NCBI GenBank assembly: GCA_014773175.1 | Contig: VXCM01001488.1 | Location: forward strand, 30,125 to 94,124 | Origin: Lucifuga dentata | Taxonomy: Eukaryota; Chordata; Actinopteri; Ophidiiformes; Bythitidae | Direction of reading: 5' to 3' | DNA: 64,000 nucleotides | Program-made: the position numbers and the translations under genes | Shown here: positions 21,380 to 32,930 of the stretch, in pieces | Position numbering within the stretch: the stretch's first letter is position 1 | Layout: each line of letters opens with the position of its first letter | The notes under the pieces: generated by a model | Told to the model about the DNA's origin: nothing | The model's database searches: none | What the model saw: only the letters and a program-made list of their open reading frames with translations

Positions 21380-21485
21380 CTGGAATTGTCTCTTTCGTTC
21401 GACGAGTGGGAGGACAGGTCTGACTGGCGGGACCTCCTGTCCTCTGGGGGAGAATAGGAATGGTATGACTCCATCTCTGACATGT
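21380..21485 (-). CDS. tjp2: tjp2 exon: PDZ2-PDZ3 linker, first part
   Basis: A 106-bp exon encoding DMSEMESYHSYSPPEDRR, then SRQSDLSSHSSNERDNSR. This serine-rich stretch after PDZ2 is characteristic of ZO-2 and a likely phosphorylated linker. Acceptor is CGTCAG before 21485 and donor GTAGGA after 21380. It enters in phase 1 and leaves in phase 2. Confidence 0.95.
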
Positions 21486-21867
21486 CTGACGGACAGACAA
21501 ACAGACACGTCTCGTTAGACAGACCGTCAATCATTTACTGAAAACCGAGCGCACCATCACCAGCAGGAGGAAAAGACTCTCAGGAAGCCCGACACCAGCT
21601 GATCAACCCCTGAGACAGACTGAGGACGTTATTAGAGACATCTCAGAGTCTGAGGACAAACCCTCATCCCACAGCTCAACTCCTCAGGTAAAAGCAGCCA
21701 ATATGAGACAGAGTTTAAAGTTGAAAAAACAGAGAACGTGAGGAAAATCAGCTTTCATTTCATCCTGATTTTGTTTTATTTCCATTCCACGTGAATATGT
21801 TGGGGAACTCTTTTGATTTGTCGCTGGCTGCTTTTACCTTTCAGACTGAGCTCTGAAGACACAGGAG

Positions 21868-22161
21868 ACATTTCCACCAAAGCAGAACGGGTTCCCATCT
21901 GGTTCACGATCATAGTTTATCATCACTGGAAGCATTTTGAGCAAAAAATAAACCGATTCAGAACGTTAAAAAAAAGTTGTTTCCCATTCAGCACAGGAAA
22001 ATCTTAGAACCTGAAGTGTGAACTGTGATGAGATCGTATGTGGGTGTAATATTCTACCTAATGTGTGTGTGGCTAGCTCATGTAGCTCTGTTGCATTGAA
22101 GTTCCACGAAAACAGAATGGAACCGGTTCAAGAACCAGAACTTTTTTTGGTGGAAAAGCAC
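21868..22161. mobile_element. hAT-like short TIR element
   Basis: The left end CATTTCCACCAAAGCAGAACGGG matches, imperfectly, the reverse complement of the right end (GTGCTTTTCCACCAAAAAAAG then TTCTGGTTCTTGAACCGG). Such TTTCCACCAAA termini are common in fish hAT-derived MITEs. About 290 bp, no ORF. Confidence 0.6.
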
Positions 22162-22169
22162 TAACAGAG

Positions 22170-23860
22170 GGAAAATAGATTAAAGATGGAAGCTTTGACA
22201 AAACATGGACACCAAAAAAATACATAAATAAGGCATTTAAGATGTAAGACAGCAAGCGAGCGAACCACATAAAAGAGCGAATTAAACACTGACAATCTGT
22301 CCCTCCAAAAACACACCATGACAAACCTCTACACGTCTGACAGACCTGTTACATCTGTCATACTCAACCAGGTCACCTTCAATGTAACGGTGGTTAGAGG
22401 TCAAAGGTCAGAGGGAAGCGGTTAGAGGTTAAAGATCAGAGGGAAGCAGTTAGCTGGGGTGTGCAGCCTTGTTTCACCGGGGAAAATCTGTTAGCAATCA
22501 GCTAGCTTTGTTAGCTTACACAGACATTCTGCATGCATAAGACAGGGGAGATGATAATGCTGAAGAAAAGAGAGGGAGAGAGATGAGAGTGAGGAAGAGG
22601 AAGGTGAGGATTGCGTGGCTGAGGCCTGGTGCGTGCTTATGATACGTGATGAGGACGCGGCAAGCTCCAAAATGGTTCTGGCATTCATGGTTGTCATGCT
22701 TTCCTGATGACACAGCATTACAAAGCCGGGATCCTCACTTCCTGTTTGGTCTTTCTCGCCTTCACATATCAGATGCAGAGATTTTTCCGCTCCATGCTGC
22801 AGGAACGTTCCTCAGACTCAGAGTACGATCTCCTGACAGGAATTAGCAGCCATTTTTTAAAATGTTTATAATCCTTCATGGAGGAATCATACAGATTCTT
22901 CTTCGCCTCCTCCGCCAGACGCTCATCAAAGTTGTTTGCCATTGTTTTTCTGTCCCTCTTTTCATTTCTCCTCCCTTCTTCTTTGCTTGGCTAATCATCA
23001 ATAGAGGCATATTTACATCTCACGGACGCCATCCACATCGTTTCAAATTTGGAGTGGTGCTGTCACGTCAATGTCCATGTTAAACACACACACCTTAATA
23101 CTGGAAAAACACCTCACAAACAAAACCAATCAGACGTGTGTTAAAGCACCAAAATGGCTACATGGACGTTCGGGTGACCTCCAGCCTTTCAGGACACGCC
23201 CATCACACAGACGCCTTTCTGCTGGACAGAGGCGGAGCCAAATGGCGACGCCAGTCAGTCAGTCAGTCAGCTCATCCGTCTGGCTTTCAACATTTTGGTC
23301 TCACAACACATACACACCATCATCATGAAATTTGGGTATTCAAGGTCAAGGTCATCTTTATTGGTCTCCAAGGAGAAATTTAGCTTAGGCATCAAGGTTG
23401 CTGTTCCATACACACACACACACACACATCTATTCTACATTCAATCCTCAAGCAGCTACACACACATCGCCATTAAAAAAAAAAAGTNCATCTATTCTAC
23501 ATTCAATCCTCAAGCAGCTACACACACATCGCCATTAAAAAAAAAAAGTGCCATGTGCTACAATACATTGCCAGAATAAAAACCACAGTACTGATGATAA
23601 AAAAGACAAGATGGCGTCAGATCATTTGTGCAAATTAAATAGATTCATTCACATCCATTAAAGTCAGCAGCTGATGACTGTGAATGATTTGTTTTAGTTT
23701 CCTTGAGTTCCACCATCAGGATGAAAACCTCACGAAACAAACTTCAGAAAAGGATCTGAAACATCTTAGGACTTTTTATGAAATTTGTTGGTTATACAGT
23801 ATTCTTGTTATACTAATATAATGCATATATTGTTATCACAGTTATTATACCAGAAATGAT
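22170..23860. other. tjp2 intron, no gene seen
   Basis: Contains a purine-rich stretch near 22560-22610, a short (CAGT)n at 23252-23270, a CA run near 23409-23428, and an assembly duplication at 23427-23549. Nothing else was recognised. Confidence 0.55.
23427..23549. repeat. Assembly duplication around N 23488
   Basis: The 61 bases at 23427-23487 are repeated exactly at 23489-23549. Confidence 0.9.
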
Positions 23861-23864
23861 TTAC

Positions 23865-24092
23865 TTAAAGGACCATGTCGGTGATTTTGCATGTTTGAGC
23901 CCAACAAATACTACAGTACTACTGATTTTTTTATTTTTAGGTAGATGCATCACCTGAACAATTGATTTTGAAAGATTAGGGGATCTGGAAAAATTTAACT
24001 GGAAAACTAAATACGGTTTTGTGTTTTGGAAATTGTTTGCAGGTAATATTTATAGGGCTTAAACATGAAAAATCATTGGTATGGTCCTTTAC
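23865..24092. mobile_element. Family A MITE, internally deleted copy A4
   Basis: Both termini are present (TTAAAGGACCATGTC and TTGGTATGGTCCTTTA) but only about 230 bp lie between them. Confidence 0.8.
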
Positions 24093-24353
24093 AGAAATAT
24101 TCACAGAAAAAATACTAGTTGTTGTTGTCATTTTATAGTAGGAGACCTGGTCCTCATCAATACAGAAATACAATAGTAGATACACACTTCTGTATACACA
24201 CACACACACACACTTCTGTATACACACACAGTACAGGTGTAGCAGCACTGAAAGAACAGACAGATAAGTCTACTGTAGCTGAGTAATGCTGGATTAATCC
24301 AGCATGATGATGTTTGTGCAGGGTGGAGGTGGTGGAGGTGAAGGTGGGGGGGG

Positions 24354-24554
24354 NNNNNNNNNNNNNNNNNNNNNNNNNNNNNNNNNNNNNNNNNNNNNNN
24401 NNNNNNNNNNNNNNNNNNNNNNNNNNNNNNNNNNNNNNNNNNNNNNNNNNNNNNNNNNNNNNNNNNNNNNNNNNNNNNNNNNNNNNNNNNNNNNNNNNNN
24501 NNNNNNNNNNNNNNNNNNNNNNNNNNNNNNNNNNNNNNNNNNNNNNNNNNNNNN
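24354..24554. other. Assembly gap, 201 Ns
   Basis: An unknown stretch flanked by poly-G on both sides (GGTGGGGGGGG and GGGGATTT), so a G-rich simple repeat probably stopped the assembly. Confidence 0.99.
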
Positions 24555-24911
24555 GGGGATTTAAGAGATTTACTTTAAGAACAATCTTATCCTCCTCTGC
24601 AACATACACATTTCTCTGGTGTGGAAAAGAGTGGAGAGATAAGTGGGTCAGTCACACTCTGCCAACTCATCCTGCTCACATCTGCAACCCTCCCCACAAA
24701 AAAAAACAAAAAAAAACACCCTGCTGCACTCACACCCAGCACTGAGATCAGAATAAGGCACAAACAGTCGTCACCGCACATAAAGCACATAAAGATCCTT
24801 TAAGCCATCGAACAAGCACGATGCCGCCACATCGAACAGAGGAAGCACGTAGTGACATCACAAAGCCTTCGATGACCTAACGCCACGAGAAACGGTTCTG
24901 CGTTTAGTTCT

Positions 24912-25042
24912 TAGTTGTGATTCGCTTTGCAGAAACTGGGGGTAATTTTTAAAAAAAAAACACAGCGCCGAGCTTANTAGTTGTGATTCGCTTTGCAGAA
25001 ACTGGGGGTAATTTTTAAAAAAAAAACACAGCGCCGAGCTTA
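24912..25042. repeat. Assembly duplication around N 24977
   Basis: The 65 bases at 24912-24976 are repeated exactly at 24978-25042. Confidence 0.9.
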
Positions 25043-25420
25043 ATGTGTTCGTGTGTAAATATCATCACGTAACCACGTTCCCTTATTCATAAATGCCTGT
25101 TACCCGCCATCTTTTAGCGTTTGCCCTGAAACAGACGTTACGACAGTATTTCCTTATTTATATGCCAGGGAAGCGAATCATAAAACACACTCAGTTTTGA
25201 TCCGATCTCACACACATTCTAGTGGCACTGAGCGTCTTCATCAAACCTCAACCTCCACCTGTCACAATACATCCACACACCACACCCGTGTGTCAGGACT
25301 CCCGGTAGTGTGTGGATGCAGCTACAGCTCCTCTCTTAAAATGTGGAGCGCTAAAGCAGAATTTATGTCTCCTCTGTTGTCTCTTTGACAGCAGATAAAT
25401 CAGTATAAAGCGTGACGCTT
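24945..25420 (+). repeat. Family C dispersed repeat, copy C4
   Basis: Has the family words AACACAGCGCCGAGCTTA, ATCTTTTAGCGTTTGCC, ACGACAGTATTTCCTTATTTA and GATCTCACACACATTCTAGTGGCACTGAGC. The central part with GGTGGTAAATTT is missing. Confidence 0.7.
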
Positions 25421-25429
25421 AAGCATGGG

Positions 25430-27140
25430 ACAATAATGCGCTGACTATAAGTGAAGCTTTGTAAATGAGCTTCAGTTGTCACGGGGCTTATTTAGCCTGA
25501 CACCTTAACGTTACCGGGATTTTTTTTATGAATTAAAACTTGAACTTTACAACTAAGAGAAGTTGTATGTAAGTTGTATGAAGACCCTCAGTTTGGGCTT
25601 CTGGTGGCTTAAAAACATAAAAATGGTTTCATGAATATCACATAATATGTAGAAGGAGAACAACAAACTCAGCACAGTTTGTGATTTGATCAAAGAACAG
25701 GATGTGGAAGTGCCACACTGCAGCTTTCCAGGAACCCTGCTGCTCCAGATCTGCAATAAAGGCGGCAGTACGCTTCACATAAGTCAGGCAAGGTGGAGCT
25801 TGCCCGAGTTTCCGACTGGGAATTCTGAGTTGAATGATCTTCCATCGCACTTTTCTACATCAGGTTTTCATTCTCGGGACAACGGGACAAAATTGACGGA
25901 TGGAGACACGGTTTCCATGACCTTCTGGGTCCCACCTGTAAGTTGGAGAAAGCGTACTGCAGCTTTAAGGCTGCTTCAGGCCGCAGTCATGCAGTCTGGG
26001 TCATGTGACAGGTGAGCATGATGTGCTAGTGATTGTTTCAGCATGAGGGGGGAAAAAGGTGGCGTTGTGAAACTCGGAGACAGACGAGGAGCTGATACAC
26101 TGTTAGAACAAATCATTAATGCATTATTACAGCGAGAATAAGAGGAGCATCTTACCGCGTTATGAGCCACATTTTGTCATGCAACAAAAAACACATCATC
26201 ACCTTCTGTCTGCAACCACATGACACAATGACATCATCTGACAACATAAATCACCTTCCACTGGCATTATTCAACTTCTATACTTAATGAATCACACAGA
26301 TCAAAGTGCATAGTGATTAAAATACATTTTTATTTATTCAGGAAAAAGTTCATCGGTATTAAGAGCTTAAAGGATTTAGAGTAATTATAAAGAAAGTGTG
26401 AAGAGGTGAAAGATTTACAAGTTATTCAGGTCGTGTCTGAGCCGTTTTTAGAAAAGGAAAGAGATTGTTACACATGTTGTGTCTCGGCTGGTCCATCTAA
26501 AAGTATGACATATTATCTGGAAGAGAGAAGCACAAACAGATTGCACTTTTGAGCGATTGCAGGCATCGCCGCTCGTCAAGATGATCAATTTCAAATCAAT
26601 CAGTTCAGTTTCTAATAAGATTTCTGTGGGTTCCGAAAACATTTCAGGAGGTGAAGCAGAACGTTACGCAGCAGCTGTGAGCAGAAACTCGACGCCGCTT
26701 ATTCAGCTTCTATTTTAACGTCTTAAATATCAGATATATGTTTAATCTTTTCTTTATGTAACTAATCTCATGGCTGCAGACAGTTGAAATAATGCCAATG
26801 GACTCTTTCTGCTTTGTGTCAAAATCCATCCAGTTAAATGTTCTGTTTCAGTGGGTATTTTTAATTAATCCATCAATTGGTAAGTAGAAATAAAAGCGAT
26901 CAAAGTGACTTTGAATAAATCCTAAAATTAAAAGCTTTAAAATGATCATTCAATGTGAGAATTACAGAATCTGGTTCATTATTCTGTCTTTAAACTATAA
27001 ACACATTTAACCAGAGGCTTTTTATTTTCACTTTTTAAAATGTTTGTGAATTGTGAGGTGTAATGTGAAAAGGGCATAACGAAAAGAAAAATTCTTCATT
27101 CATCAAAGGTTTTGTGACAGAATAAAGATACAGAATTACT
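25430..27140. other. tjp2 intron, no gene seen
   Basis: AT-rich single-copy-looking intronic DNA. Short frames, such as 25686-26015, show no motif or splice support. Confidence 0.55.
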
Positions 27141-27150
27141 AACGGGCGAT

Positions 27151-28132
27151 TTAACCCTCTGGAGTCTTTGGTTAAATTGTCTGTTTTTTCCTTAAATTTA
27201 TCTCTTATTTATCTCTTATTTTCCTTAAATTTATCTTTTATTTACCACTTAAATAAATCTCTTTTACTGTAGCATAATCTCAGCTGTAAGTGTGACTTAT
27301 CATTTTGTTAATTTAAAAAGGTGTAATGCTCCTAATAACCCAAAATATGTGGGAAAAAATTAGACGCCTATAGAAATGTACAAGTTTAAAAAAAAAAAAA
27401 ATCAAATGGTTTTACAGAATATGTTGAACTCTGGAAAAATGTCCTTACACTTCTATAAATGCTGCTAAAACAGCAATCTGCAGTTTTGACAATTTAAAGA
27501 AATACTTTCTATTTCCAGCTGTTTTTTTGTCTGTCTTTTTTTTGGGGGGGGGACAGGNAAGAAATACTTTCTATTTCCAGCTGTTTTTTTGTCTGTCTTT
27601 TTTTTGGGGGGGGGACAGGAAGTCTATCTGTGATAATCTCTGAAGCACTTCCTGTCTATAATCCATTCAAATGTTGATTTTTAAAAATTTTATCACTATT
27701 TTTCCACTCTTGCTTGTCCGCTGTATAAAGTTCTGTTCACTCGCTTATGTTTGTTGTATGTCTCTCCACAAATACATACAGAAAAACAGATGATTGGTTG
27801 GGCTAAGGTATTCTGTCTAGTAACTGGTCCTGATTAGCTTCAGTGTAGAATGCAGTCTGCAGTTTTTTTTTTTGCCATTTCTTTTTAATGTCAAAAATGA
27901 CAAAAATGTTTCCCAAACTGTAACTGCTGTTCTGTCTTTAAACAAAATAAGAGTTTGTGTTACCAAATTTTACACAAAGTTCCAGCGATGATATCTGTGC
28001 TTCTACTTGGTCTGCAGACATAAACGAAAGCCTCACGTCTGCACTTTTTACTGCTTTTTTCCTGCTTGTGCTACAGATGGAAAATTAAGTCTGAAAATTT
28101 GATTGGTGAATAGAAAGACTCCAGAGGGTAAC
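27151..28132. mobile_element. piggyBac-like non-autonomous element (putative)
   Basis: TTAACCCTCTGGAGTCTTTGG at the left is matched by GACTCCAGAGGGTAAC at the right: terminal inverted repeats beginning CCC and ending GGG beside TTAA, the form of piggyBac termini. About 980 bp, no transposase frame, and an assembly duplication at 27497-27619 inside. The right TTAA is degenerate (TAAC). Confidence 0.5.
27497..27619. repeat. Assembly duplication around N 27558
   Basis: The 61 bases at 27497-27557 are repeated exactly at 27559-27619. Confidence 0.9.
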
Positions 28133-28539
28133 TGATCATTTTATTTGGTAACACTTATAGTGAAAAAATTTAATCAGTCACTTTTCAAATTGCATCAATT
28201 AAGCAACTAATTAATAAATACCAACTGAAAAAACTGAGAATAATTCGGTGACTCCACCCTGTGCTTGGGAGGTGAAATCATCAACACATCATCTCAGATT
28301 CTATGACAAATACTGCTAAATGTAATCTTAATCTTAAATCCAACTAAAACTTAAACTAAAATAAGGCTGAAACTTCATGATCAATGTCGATGCTAACAAT
28401 GAAAAAAGTCACAGTTTTTCCCACACAGACTTCACTCAGGTGTTCATCAGGTCACATCAGCAGGAGTCCAGGTATGTTTGGACTTTTCATAATTTTTTAA
28501 TTTTTGATTTAATCCATATTAGAAAATGAGGACCCTGGA

Positions 28540-28996
28540 TAAAGGATCATACCAACAATCATGCATGTTTGAGTCCAATAAATACAATCCATATACACGT
28601 TACGTGACTGACAACCATTTCCCAAAATATGTAGGGGTAAACTTCAGAATATGTTTCCTACTTTCCAGGCTGCCATTGGTTTCCAGTACACTATTAAAAT
28701 GAACTTGTAGAGACTTGGAACATGTGAGATGGGTAATCCATCACAGATAACATTATGTCTAAAAGGTTTTTGTTTGTCAAAGTAACGTTATTTAACTGAT
28801 CCAACATCAGAACTGCACAGAAGATAATGTATTTATCTGCTGGGAAATGTAGTCCCAGGAGAAGATGGCTTTTACTGAGAAATTAAAATGAGCATACCTT
28901 CTACAATCATGCAAAAGTGTTACACGGCAAAACATGAATTTTAAGGTAGCTATATCGCCTGAATATTTGATTTTGAAAGATTAGGGGATTTAAAAA

Positions 28997-29002
<6 letters not shown>
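28540..29002. mobile_element. Family A MITE, copy A5, right end lost
   Basis: Left end AAAGGATCATACC, then family sequence through TTTGATTTTGAAAGATTAGGGGATTT. The right terminus is replaced by poly-A and an (AT)n run (29005-29040). Confidence 0.75.
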
Positions 29003-29042
<40 letters not shown>

Positions 29043-29089
29043 ATCTCAGGACATGCATATATTTGAGTAAAATATTTGTTGAATGATAT

Positions 29090-29222
29090 TTTACTTTAAT
29101 TAAAGATTTTATTTTTTGTTAAAATTTTGAATGAAAGATGAAGAGGATAAATGATACAGATATTTTTCCCACAGTCCATTTTGCTTTAATTTACCAAGAG
29201 TGCCAATATTAGTGGAGGGCTG
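29090..29222 (+). mobile_element. Tc1/mariner 3' end fragment
   Basis: Matches the last ~130 bases of the Tc1 copy at 58064-59463, including TTTTGAATGAAAGAT, TTTTTCCCACAGTCC and GCCAATATTAGTGGAGGGC. The 5' part is absent. Confidence 0.75.
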
Positions 29223-29582
29223 AGTGTGTGTGAGGTGAGTGTGTGAGGGTGAGGAGTTAGGATAAGTTTCTCACACAGCTGCTGTCTGTCTCCATTTCTT
29301 CACCAACACATGTCAAAGTGTGTTTGTTTTGCTGGAAAAAGGGAAGCGGACCATCACGTGTTTGAACTGGCCAATCAGTGCAGTGAGGGAGTCGTGCTGA
29401 TGCTCGCTCTGTAATCGTCTCCGTTTTTTTTAAAGCAGACCACCACACATGTACACCTGAGACTTGTGGGAAACACTGGACACAGCAGACTCGCCTACAT
29501 CACCGTTACCGTGACGATGCTGGGCGTTTTTGCTGAAACCGCGCTGGCCAAACTGCGACTCATTTTGGTTTGTTGAGACTCA

Positions 29583-29705
29583 CCATCGTTGTCAGAGTCT
29601 GAGTCTGCGAGGGGGGGGATGCGGACCAGGATCTGGCGGCGGTNCCATCGTTGTCAGAGTCTGAGTCTGCGAGGGGGGGGATGCGGACCAGGATCTGGCG
29701 GCGGT
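29583..29705. repeat. Assembly duplication around N 29644, inside a tjp2 exon
   Basis: The 61 bases at 29583-29643 are repeated exactly at 29645-29705, so [11 protein letters not shown] appears twice and the donor site is duplicated. Confidence 0.93.
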
Positions 29706-29799
29706 CTCTCTGGACCACCAGCTCCAGCTTCCCTCTCGACTTCTCGATCAGCTTCCCAGCGTCGTGCAGGGAGAGGTTATCTGTCACGGTCCCGTTGAT
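29584..29799 (-). CDS. tjp2: tjp2 exon: second half of PDZ2 (contains an assembly duplication)
   Basis: It encodes [20 protein letters not shown], then [20 protein letters not shown] and [11 protein letters not shown]. This is the end of PDZ2, which in ZO proteins also mediates dimerisation by strand swapping. The acceptor is TGCAG, directly after (TG)18 in transcript sense; the donor is GTGAGT after 29584. As assembled it is 216 bases, but 61 bases (29583-29643 and 29645-29705) are duplicated around N 29644. Removing 62 bases gives 154 bp, which restores phase 0 to phase 1. An automated annotator would predict a frameshift or split here. Confidence 0.95.

Positions 29800-29802
<3 letters not shown>

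Positions 29803-29838
<36 letters not shown>
29803..29838. repeat. (CA)18 microsatellite abutting the PDZ2 acceptor
   Basis: On the transcript strand this is (TG)18 followed at once by CAG and the exon. It occupies the polypyrimidine-tract position. Confidence 0.97.
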
Positions 29839-29839
<1 letters not shown>

Positions 29840-29929
29840 CGTTTTCACACTGCTCACACTGACAGGAAGATTCTTCTTTTCACACACTCTTTGAAGACAT
29901 TATAACTGCAGTCAAACGCTTTGTGTAGC

Positions 29930-30138
29930 TCAGTGAGACTTCTACACTTCTAACTAAATACTGTAATATTTTAACTTGACCTGAAAGTCTTTAGCAGTGT
30001 GTAAAACATAAATAGTATCAGGAAATAAAATGAGCTCAAACTTGAAGGTCGCGTATAAGCGTAAAAAGAAACAAAATGGGCGACAGTCAAACGAGTTAGA
30101 ATTTCTGAAACATGTCACAGAGTAGAGCTACAGATAAG

Positions 30139-30176
<38 letters not shown>

Positions 30177-30430
30177 CAGTAGCTAAGTGCAGCAGCTAAG
30201 CTAACACTTCATACTTCGCCAGCAGAGCATCTTTGAAAAAGTTTCCTTGTCAGGATGACCCTAACCCAGCTGAACAGGAGACTAGCGTGAATGCTGAGCA
30301 CATACAACCACATGCTAACAACATGTTCATCTGAACACGTGTTCGATAAGTTTCATATATTACCACCGTTTCACAGTGTCTGTTTCAATTGCTATGTCTA
30401 ATCAAATGTGCAGTTTGTGTAAAGTTTGTT
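29930..30430 (+). repeat. Family E dispersed repeat, partial copy
   Basis: Shares GAAACATGTCACAGAGTAGAGCTA, a CA run (30144-30173), GCAGCTAAGCTAACACTT and the GAACACGTGTT words with copies at 47880-49375, 52640-52850 and 56600-57930. Confidence 0.6.
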
Positions 30431-30512
30431 TCATGTTGGAGGTGTTTGATGGTTTTAAGCAGCAGATATCTGACCATCGTCTAATGTAAAACAAACTTTA
30501 CCATGGTTGTAG

Positions 30513-30807
30513 TTAAAGGAATACTGGCCATTTTGCATGTTTGAGCCTAATATATTCAATTTTCACACATGTTACGTTACAGACAATCATTTCCCAAAGC
30601 ATACTACCGGAACGGTGAATTAAAAATGTTTTTCCTACCTTCCAGACCTCCATTGGTTTCAGTTCATTCTGCTATTAAAATCAACTTGTTGATACTTGAA
30701 ACGTTCTTGGGATAGGTAATCCATCATCACCAACAAGACGTGTATTCAGGGTTTTTTTAGAAGTTATGTAATTTTAGTGTTTAAACACAATAAAAAGTGC
30801 AGAGTGC
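30513..30807. mobile_element. Family A MITE, left half, copy A6
   Basis: TTAAAGGAATACTGGCC followed by the full left half to TTTAGTGTTTAAACACAATAAAAAG. The right half is missing. Confidence 0.8.
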
Positions 30808-31034
30808 TCTGAAAATGCTTCCTAGTGGTTCATTCAAGTGCTGCAGTGAAGAACTGACAACAGGAAGCATTTAAAATACGCAGCCACCAACGCAACCCTG
30901 TCTGGTTTCAGATCAACCAGTGCATTCAGAGATTCTGAAGGTTTCAGCTGCTTTGGTGAGTTTGATTGCTAAGTTCTCATCTGTCCAAACGAACAACAAA
31001 CACTCAAAATGAACAAAGCATGAAAACACTCTTA

Positions 31035-31605
31035 GGCTGGTTTCACATGCTAAGCGTTGACGTTGCGCTAACCTGGGCGTTGCATTATTATGTACTGGGA
31101 GCTGAGTGTTGACTCCTAATGTCGTGTCACGCCACCTTGGTGCTGTGCGGCGCTCGGATTCTATATTGAATTGGCGCTCAAAATTCAACCAAATTCAACT
31201 TTGACCTTTCCAGCACTGACCTTTCAACCAATCAGAGAACAGCTGTAAGCAGAAGCACCACAGCGATGGAGGAGAAGCTAATAACCTGTAGAGCAGTTTA
31301 GAACCGTGACTCAACATTCACCGTTTTTTCACTTTTCTTCTCTGAATGAGAAGAAGAGCCAGAGTCTCCTTTGTTGCGACGTCCATGTCGTTACCCGATT
31401 TGACCAGAAACCTGATTTGGACCACGAATGTGCAAAGATCGCCCATGGCAACCTTCAACATGTCATTAGCAACAAGCTCTTCCTGTCGGCGCTTTGTTGA
31501 GCGGCGTTGCTCAGACTCCGCTCATGAACAAACAGAGCGCTGGACGCCGACCTCAGCGCCTCAGCGGCAACACTCAACGTTTAGCATGTGAAACCGACCT
31601 CAGCC
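31035..31605 (+). mobile_element. PIF/Harbinger-like element with decayed MADF-type ORF, copy H1
   Basis: The left end GGCTGGTTTCACATGCTAA matches the reverse complement of the right end (TTAGCATGTGAAACCGACC). Inside, ATGGAGGAGAAGCTAATAACC reads MEEKLIT, the start also seen in the related copy near 51400. EEKLI near the N-terminus is typical of MADF DNA-binding domains carried by Harbinger-type elements. The frame is broken soon after. Confidence 0.6.
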
Positions 31606-31777
31606 TCTGAAGGAAAAAAAAACAGAACTTCAGTTCTTTTCATTTTTCGTTTCTCAGGACTTATGATGCATTGTTTGAAGCGGTCTGAAAGGGACCGCTA
31701 CATGTTTTAATCCTTTAAAGTGATGAATTCTGCTTGTTGAGGCGTTCGTGACGGCTGAGAATAAATGGTCTCTCTAC

Positions 31778-31881
31778 CTTGAGGATGATGTCTCCCTCCT
31801 GCAGGTTTCCGTCCTTGGCAGCCAGGCCTGTGCTGGTCATCTGTTTGATGAAGATCTGACTCCCCAGACGAAGGCCATACT
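31778..31881 (-). CDS. tjp2: tjp2 exon: first half of PDZ2
   Basis: A 104-bp exon encoding [19 protein letters not shown], then [22 protein letters not shown] is the carboxylate-binding loop of PDZ2. The acceptor GTAG follows a poly-T tract of about 30 bases (with a single N at 31900), so this acceptor too sits against a simple repeat. Donor is GTAGAG. It enters in phase 1 and leaves in phase 0. Confidence 0.96.
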
Positions 31882-32039
31882 CTACAAAAAAAAAAAAAAN
31901 AAAAAAAAAAAAAAACAAAAATCACACAATACATTAAACAAACACCTGCTGAGGTAGAGATTACTGACAGCTGATTCTTCAAAACGATCCATTCAGCTTC
32001 AGCCGGATCCATTAGGAACTTTTGGATATGTTTCTGTTT

Positions 32040-32354
32040 AAATGTGGTTCTGTTGTAAAAGAAATTTCAGTTTCATGTCTGATTCTGTCCTAATGCACCA
32101 TTTTACTACAGCTGAGTATTTACAGTCATCTGTTCATCAGTGTACAATAAGCTTTATTCAGTACACGTATTATTCGTATTTGTCCTTTAATATATGGACG
32201 TGAAGGTGAACAAAATATAAGAAACACGTCTCAAAGTTCAAAAAGAAAAAAAAAGAAGAGAATAAAGAAAGTACCACTAGTGGAAAAAATAAAAGCAGTG
32301 TCTAAAAAAGAAAAAAGCAAAATTAAAAAAATTAATAAAAAGTACCATCAGTGG

Positions 32355-32386
<32 letters not shown>

Positions 32387-32475
32387 NTCTTTTTTTTTTT
32401 TAATCTTTGATGATACATTGAAGGACATTTACACAGAAAAAAACAACAGTGGGGATTAACAAACGCTACGATGTA
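32040..32475. other. tjp2 intron, A-rich
   Basis: A-rich sequence with a poly-A/poly-T junction around the single N at 32387. No other feature seen. Confidence 0.6.
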
Positions 32476-32478
32476 GGC

Positions 32479-32607
32479 CTTAAAGGACCATACCGGTGGT
32501 TTTGCATGTTTCAGCCCAATAAACCTATCAACACACTAATTGTCTTATTGCCAACCATTTTCTGAACCACAAAACTGTATTTTAGTTTTTGTGTTATTTT
32601 GCCAAAT
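32479..32607. mobile_element. Family A MITE, left-end fragment A7
   Basis: CTTAAAGGACCATACCGGTGG and about 120 further bases of the left end. The rest is absent. Confidence 0.75.
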
Positions 32608-32930
32608 CACAGTGCTCACCACTGATCCTGTAAAAGCAGAGAGGGAGGCTGAGAAGAAAGGAAGCGCTGACAGAGAAACAGATAGGAGAGGAGACGAAAG
32701 GATGGACAAACAGCTGACATCTGTCTCTTTAATCACAGAGATTTGCTCTGATCCAGCTGAATGTTGCTGAACTTTACTTTGAGCGCAGCCAGCTTCCAAT
32801 GCTCAATAATGGAGCCGTTTATCAGCAAACCCTTTAATAAAGGTCGTTACCTGAACTAATTAAATTTAACTATTTAATGCCTGCCTGTCATCGGCCATAA
32901 TGACTGTTTGGAGACAAACTTGTGTTTTAC

